Positions 61,768 through 64,000 of a stretch of 64,000 nt of DNA are shown here, piece after piece. Location of the stretch: assembly GCA_937925095.1 (NCBI GenBank), contig CALEXX010000004.1, forward strand, positions 1-64,000, read 5' to 3'. Both the position numbers and the translations under genes were made by a program. The stretch comes from an uncultured Leptotrichia sp. (lineage in GTDB: Bacteria > Fusobacteriota > Fusobacteriia > Fusobacteriales > Leptotrichiaceae). Position 1 is the stretch's first letter, and each line of letters opens with the position of its first letter. The notes beneath the pieces were generated by a model. The model searched no databases, was not told the origin of the DNA, and saw only the letters and a list, made by a program, of their open reading frames with translations.

Positions 61768-62027
61768 ACCTTAAGGTAGACCCCGAAAGGGTAAAGCTTA
61801 TTTGATAATGAATAAAATTGGGATAAAAAAGGCTGGATTATTTCAGCCTTTTTTGTTATAATTTTCTGGGTTACCCAATAACCCACATTATCAAATAAGG
61901 AGGTGTACTATGCGTATACTGTTTTTTGTTTTAGTAGTTTTCCTACTGATTCAAAGGATTCTGTACTAATTAGTACCCTCAACCCTTAAGGGTATCAATA
62001 GTCTTTTACCAGGCCTATTTTTTTATT
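61768..62027 (+). ncRNA. Structured mRNA of a putative type I toxin-like micropeptide locus
   Basis: The predicted RNA has nested complementarities. CCTTAAGG (61769-61776) pairs with CCTTAAGG (61984-61991). AGGGTA (61788-61793) pairs with TACCCT (61974-61979). CTTATTTGATAATG (61797-61810) pairs perfectly, over 14 bp, with CATTATCAAATAAG (61886-61899). Inside lie an 11-bp hairpin flanked by A and T runs (AAAAAAGGCTG 61825-61835; CAGCCTTTTTT 61844-61854), which is a terminator on either strand, and TGGGTT/AACCCA (61867-61872; 61880-61885). The long stem ends in the Shine-Dalgarno. A U-rich weak hairpin (AATAG/CTATT, 61997-62019) probably ends the RNA. An antisense RNA is not proven; a poor - strand promoter, TTGATA-N17-TACTAA (61998-61970), would produce one ending at the internal terminator. 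Confidence 0.6.
61910..61969 (+). CDS. 19-residue hydrophobic micropeptide, Ibs-like toxin candidate
   Basis: The product is MRILFFVLVVFLLIQRILY: one positively charged residue near the start, an unbroken hydrophobic run of residues 3-14, then Q-R and a hydrophobic end. It matches the size and character of the 18-19 residue Ibs toxins and other membrane-inserting type I toxins, but I see no identity that would prove homology. AAGGAGG (61897-61903) lies 6 nt before the ATG, a very strong ribosome binding site for so short a frame. The 5' half of that site is the end of a 14-bp RNA stem, so translation may be structurally gated. The stop is 4 nt before the 3' complementary element. Confidence 0.55.
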   Translation: MRILFFVLVVFLLIQRILY

Positions 62028-62186
62028 GCCATTAGCCGAAAATATTTTTGGACTGGCTATTATATTAAATTATCTATTTTATTTTAATTCTGAAGCTCAT
62101 AAACATCCTAAATTTTCTTTTATTTCAAATATCCCTATCCTCACTTCTATTCAGTTTATCAAATTCATTTGTCTACTAATTAATAA

Positions 62187-62262
62187 GAAAAACTGCCTCA
62201 AATAGACTAAATCACTGAAAATAATCTTTATTTACATTGATTTTCTTTTTGAGACAGTTATT
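62187..62262. repeat. Short palindromic repeat F
   Basis: GAAAAACTGCCTCAAA (about 62187-62202) and TTTTTGAGACAGTTATTT (62246-62263) form imperfect inverted arms with the GAGACAGT tip of the repeat family, around about 45 bp of unrelated sequence. It lies 24 bp after the stop of the - strand gene ending at 62287. The 62028-62186 stretch has no gene. Confidence 0.6.
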
Positions 62263-62286
62263 TAGCTACTTGTTTTACATTTCTAG

Positions 62287-62751
62287 TTAAAAATTCCTAT
62301 ATGTTTCTATTTTCTCCAGAATATCTTCTAAAAGTTGTTCGAAAATAAAGTTGAATCTGTTATCAGCATCATGTAAAATAACAAAACAATGATTTGACTT
62401 AAAATCTGCTGACAGATTTTCAGTTAATTTATCAGATTTATACCTGATTTTTTCCTTTGTTTTTAACATAATAACCTTTTCCCTAATTCCATGACTCTTG
62501 ATAGGATAAACTGCAAATTTATATTTACCCAGATCAATTGTCATAGCATTTCTCCCTGTGTTCCCTTCTATCCGGTATTTTTTCCCTCCTTCACAAATAT
62601 TATCCTCAATGTACTTTTCAACCTCTACAGAATCTTTGGCTTTCTCCAGGAAATAAAATGCTCCTGCTGCTTCTTTATTTTCTATTTTTACGCCCTCCTC
62701 TTTCATTTTTTTATCATTACAAGCTTTTCTCCTTTCTTTAATTAAAAGCAT
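62287..62751 (-). CDS. Hypothetical protein, 154 aa
   Basis: Not recognised. Soluble, charged, helix-rich at both ends: EAAGAFYFLEKAKDSVEVEK, then RIEGNTGRNAMTIDLGKYKF (a beta hairpin), KVIMLKTKEKIRYKSDKL and CFVILHDADNRFNFIFEQLL. The start is uncertain: the longest frame begins at ATG 62751 without a ribosome binding site, while AAAGGAG lies 22 nt before an in-frame ATG at 62706. It is 57 bp downstream of the partial gene at the right edge and may share its transcript. Repeat F follows. Confidence 0.5.
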   Translation of the reverse strand: MLLIKERRKACNDKKMKEEGVKIENKEAAGAFYFLEKAKDSVEVEKYIEDNICEGGKKYRIEGNTGRNAMTIDLGKYKFAVYPIKSHGIREKVIMLKTKEKIRYKSDKLTENLSADFKSNHCFVILHDADNRFNFIFEQLLEDILEKIETYRNF

Positions 62752-62808
62752 CTATAAAAATTTGTAATGTACCCCAATATATAGCATAACCATTTACAGT
62801 TTTTTTGT

Positions 62809-64000
62809 TTAATTATGCTTTTTATTCTGCATTTTCTCATATTCCTTCATCATTTTATCCATAATTTTTAAATTATTGTAAAATTCAGCATTTTTCTTAA
62901 ATCTACTTTTCTTTCTTCCATCACTTTCTCTATCATTTAACTTTAAAAAGTTTATAGGTTTTTCTGAATAATTTATAACTGTATTCTGAATTTCATCATT
63001 AGACACAATAAGAACCTGATCAAAATAATCTTTTTCCTCTTCATTACCTAAATTTGAATACTCTTTTTTAAACTCATCAAAACGGTATATTTCCCTAATA
63101 TCCATTAATTCTGATATTTTCCGTAGTTTTTCAATATTTTTACTTATTTCTGTATTTTCAAGGTCATAAACCATAACAACTCTTATTTTTTCAACTTCCT
63201 TATTGTTCCATTCTATTTCTTTTTCTCCTTGATATTTTTCAATATTTTCTCTCAAAATATCTTCAGCTATTTTATAATCTTCTGTTTCATAACTCCCATA
63301 CAAAATTTCATTATTAGTTTTTTCCTTTTTCAGAAGGTACTTATATAATTTAAATTTAAAATACGAGTATATTTTTATATCTTCTGTTTCTGATATTTTC
63401 CCCAGCATTTCATCCAGTAGCCTAAAATTTTCCTCTTCCTTCAACCTAACCCCTGATGAAGTTACCCGTTTTCTACAGTTTATTTTTTCATTTTTAAGAT
63501 TTAAAAGTAAATATGTAAAAAAATCATATCTTTCACCTTTAGAATTCATTCTCCCATATTTATTAAAAAATTCTTCAAGTACTTCATATATATAATATAA
63601 ATTCTTTATACCCAATTCTTCCTGAAACATTTCCATTTCTATAATTTCCGGTTTTGAAGCTATTCCGTTATATACTCTTTCCCATCTTTTCAATAATATA
63701 TTTTTTACATATTCCTGTCTCACTTTTTCAAATTTATTTATTTTCAGTTTTATAAGTTCAGCAGGTTCATCAGCTGACATATATTTTTTATAATCTATAT
63801 CCAAACCATTTAATACAGACCTTAAATCCGACTTCAATGTTGTCCTGTTTTCATTACTTTCCCAAATTTTTTGTCCAAACCTCATAATATTAAATTTTTT
63901 GCTACTTATTAGAAGAAAAAGATAAATCATTTCTTTTCTCATTGAATTTAGAAATTTGAAAACTTCCTTCCATTTTAGAATTTTTTTGTCATATTTTCCA
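62809..64000 (-). CDS. Hypothetical protein, possible HTH regulator, N-terminus beyond window
   Basis: The frame is open to the right edge on the - strand: codons upstream of the ATG at 63942 (…WKEVFKFLNSMRKEMIYLFL) read on without a stop, so the gene is partial. Residues around IMRFGQKIWESNENRTTLKSDLRSVLNG look like a helix-turn-helix with a following helix. Further on the protein is highly charged and helical, with a small alpha/beta-like patch near KIRVVMVYDLENTEISKNI and YFDQVLIVSNDEIQN. The lysine- and glutamate-rich ends suggest a cytoplasmic regulator, but no family is recognised. 57 bp separate it from the gene at 62287. Confidence 0.5.
   Translation of the reverse strand, partial: GKYDKKILKWKEVFKFLNSMRKEMIYLFLLISSKKFNIMRFGQKIWESNENRTTLKSDLRSVLNGLDIDYKKYMSADEPAELIKLKINKFEKVRQEYVKNILLKRWERVYNGIASKPEIIEMEMFQEELGIKNLYYIYEVLEEFFNKYGRMNSKGERYDFFTYLLLNLKNEKINCRKRVTSSGVRLKEEENFRLLDEMLGKISETEDIKIYSYFKFKLYKYLLKKEKTNNEILYGSYETEDYKIAEDILRENIEKYQGEKEIEWNNKEVEKIRVVMVYDLENTEISKNIEKLRKISELMDIREIYRFDEFKKEYSNLGNEEEKDYFDQVLIVSNDEIQNTVINYSEKPINFLKLNDRESDGRKKSRFKKNAEFYNNLKIMDKMMKEYEKMQNKKHN

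Noticed and set aside
61746..61886. Two short - strand frames at 61535-61886
   Set aside because: Phe/Tyr/Ile-rich, antisense to the promoter and leader of the micropeptide RNA, no ribosome binding site.
1..64000. CRISPR arrays, tRNA and rRNA genes, attachment sites
   Set aside because: Read through both strands of the spacers; no regular repeat-spacer pattern, no cloverleaf with a T-loop consensus, and no rRNA-like stretch was seen. An Infernal or tRNAscan run would be decisive.

Overview
The window is AT-rich (low GC, A/T-rich spacers, strong AGGAGG-type ribosome binding sites) yet carries an outer-membrane protein of the OmpP1/FadL type with a C-terminal phenylalanine. A clostridia-like gene content combined with a diderm envelope points to Fusobacteriota, most likely Leptotrichiaceae (Leptotrichia-like). 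This placement is inferred from protein flavour and was not tested by database search. No rRNA, tRNA or CRISPR array was found.

Layout. Positions 1-3800 are accessory: the tail of an ISL3 transposase, two unknown proteins around a ClbS/DfsB-family protein, a copy of a dispersed palindromic repeat, and a chimeric HTH-Hsp70 (HscC C-terminal) fragment. Positions 3857-19260 are mostly + strand metabolism and envelope genes: nox, serA, an ATP-grasp ligase/esterase pair, a heterodimeric ABC exporter with one degenerate site, a YdcF protein, and a run of nnr, ribF, scpA and murJ. Positions 19460-34200 are mainly - strand: acyl-CoA dehydrogenase, a possible nuclease-fold protein, a TRIC-type channel, a PLD-helicase-DUF3427 protein with a DEDDh exonuclease, lepA, queH, an aminotransferase, amidase and a TPR protein; mscL is on +. 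Positions 34300-44150 hold membrane and secreted proteins of unknown role, tcdA, SemiSWEET, a Gfo/Idh oxidoreductase, pepD, sppA and two more repeat copies. Positions 44133-52020 contain a selenium-type cluster (DUF3343, YedE, class V aminotransferase), a CCA-transferase/Nudix fusion, rsmB, a GH32 hydrolase and a B3/B4 protein. Positions 52200-61360 carry the FadL-like porin, DUF1858, glgP, dgt, yggT, pgsA and pnp. Positions 61733-62030 hold a compact RNA-plus-micropeptide locus. The right edge has two unrecognised - strand genes, one cut by the window.

Most notable items. (1) At 61733-62027, an extended -10 promoter starts a short RNA whose 5' and 3' ends are complementary, with a 14-bp perfect long-range stem abutting the Shine-Dalgarno of a 19-residue hydrophobic peptide and an internal bidirectional terminator. 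This resembles a type I toxin mRNA (Ibs/Hok/AapA logic) and may be undescribed. (2) A family of palindromic MITE-like repeats (four long copies, two short hairpins) has compensatory changes in its central hairpin and sits at gene 3' ends. (3) Several unusual gene architectures occur: CCA-transferase-Nudix, HTH-HscC tail, and ATP-grasp plus esterase.

Many start codons were reassigned downstream where a Shine-Dalgarno sequence lies inside the longest reading frame; these are noted per gene.
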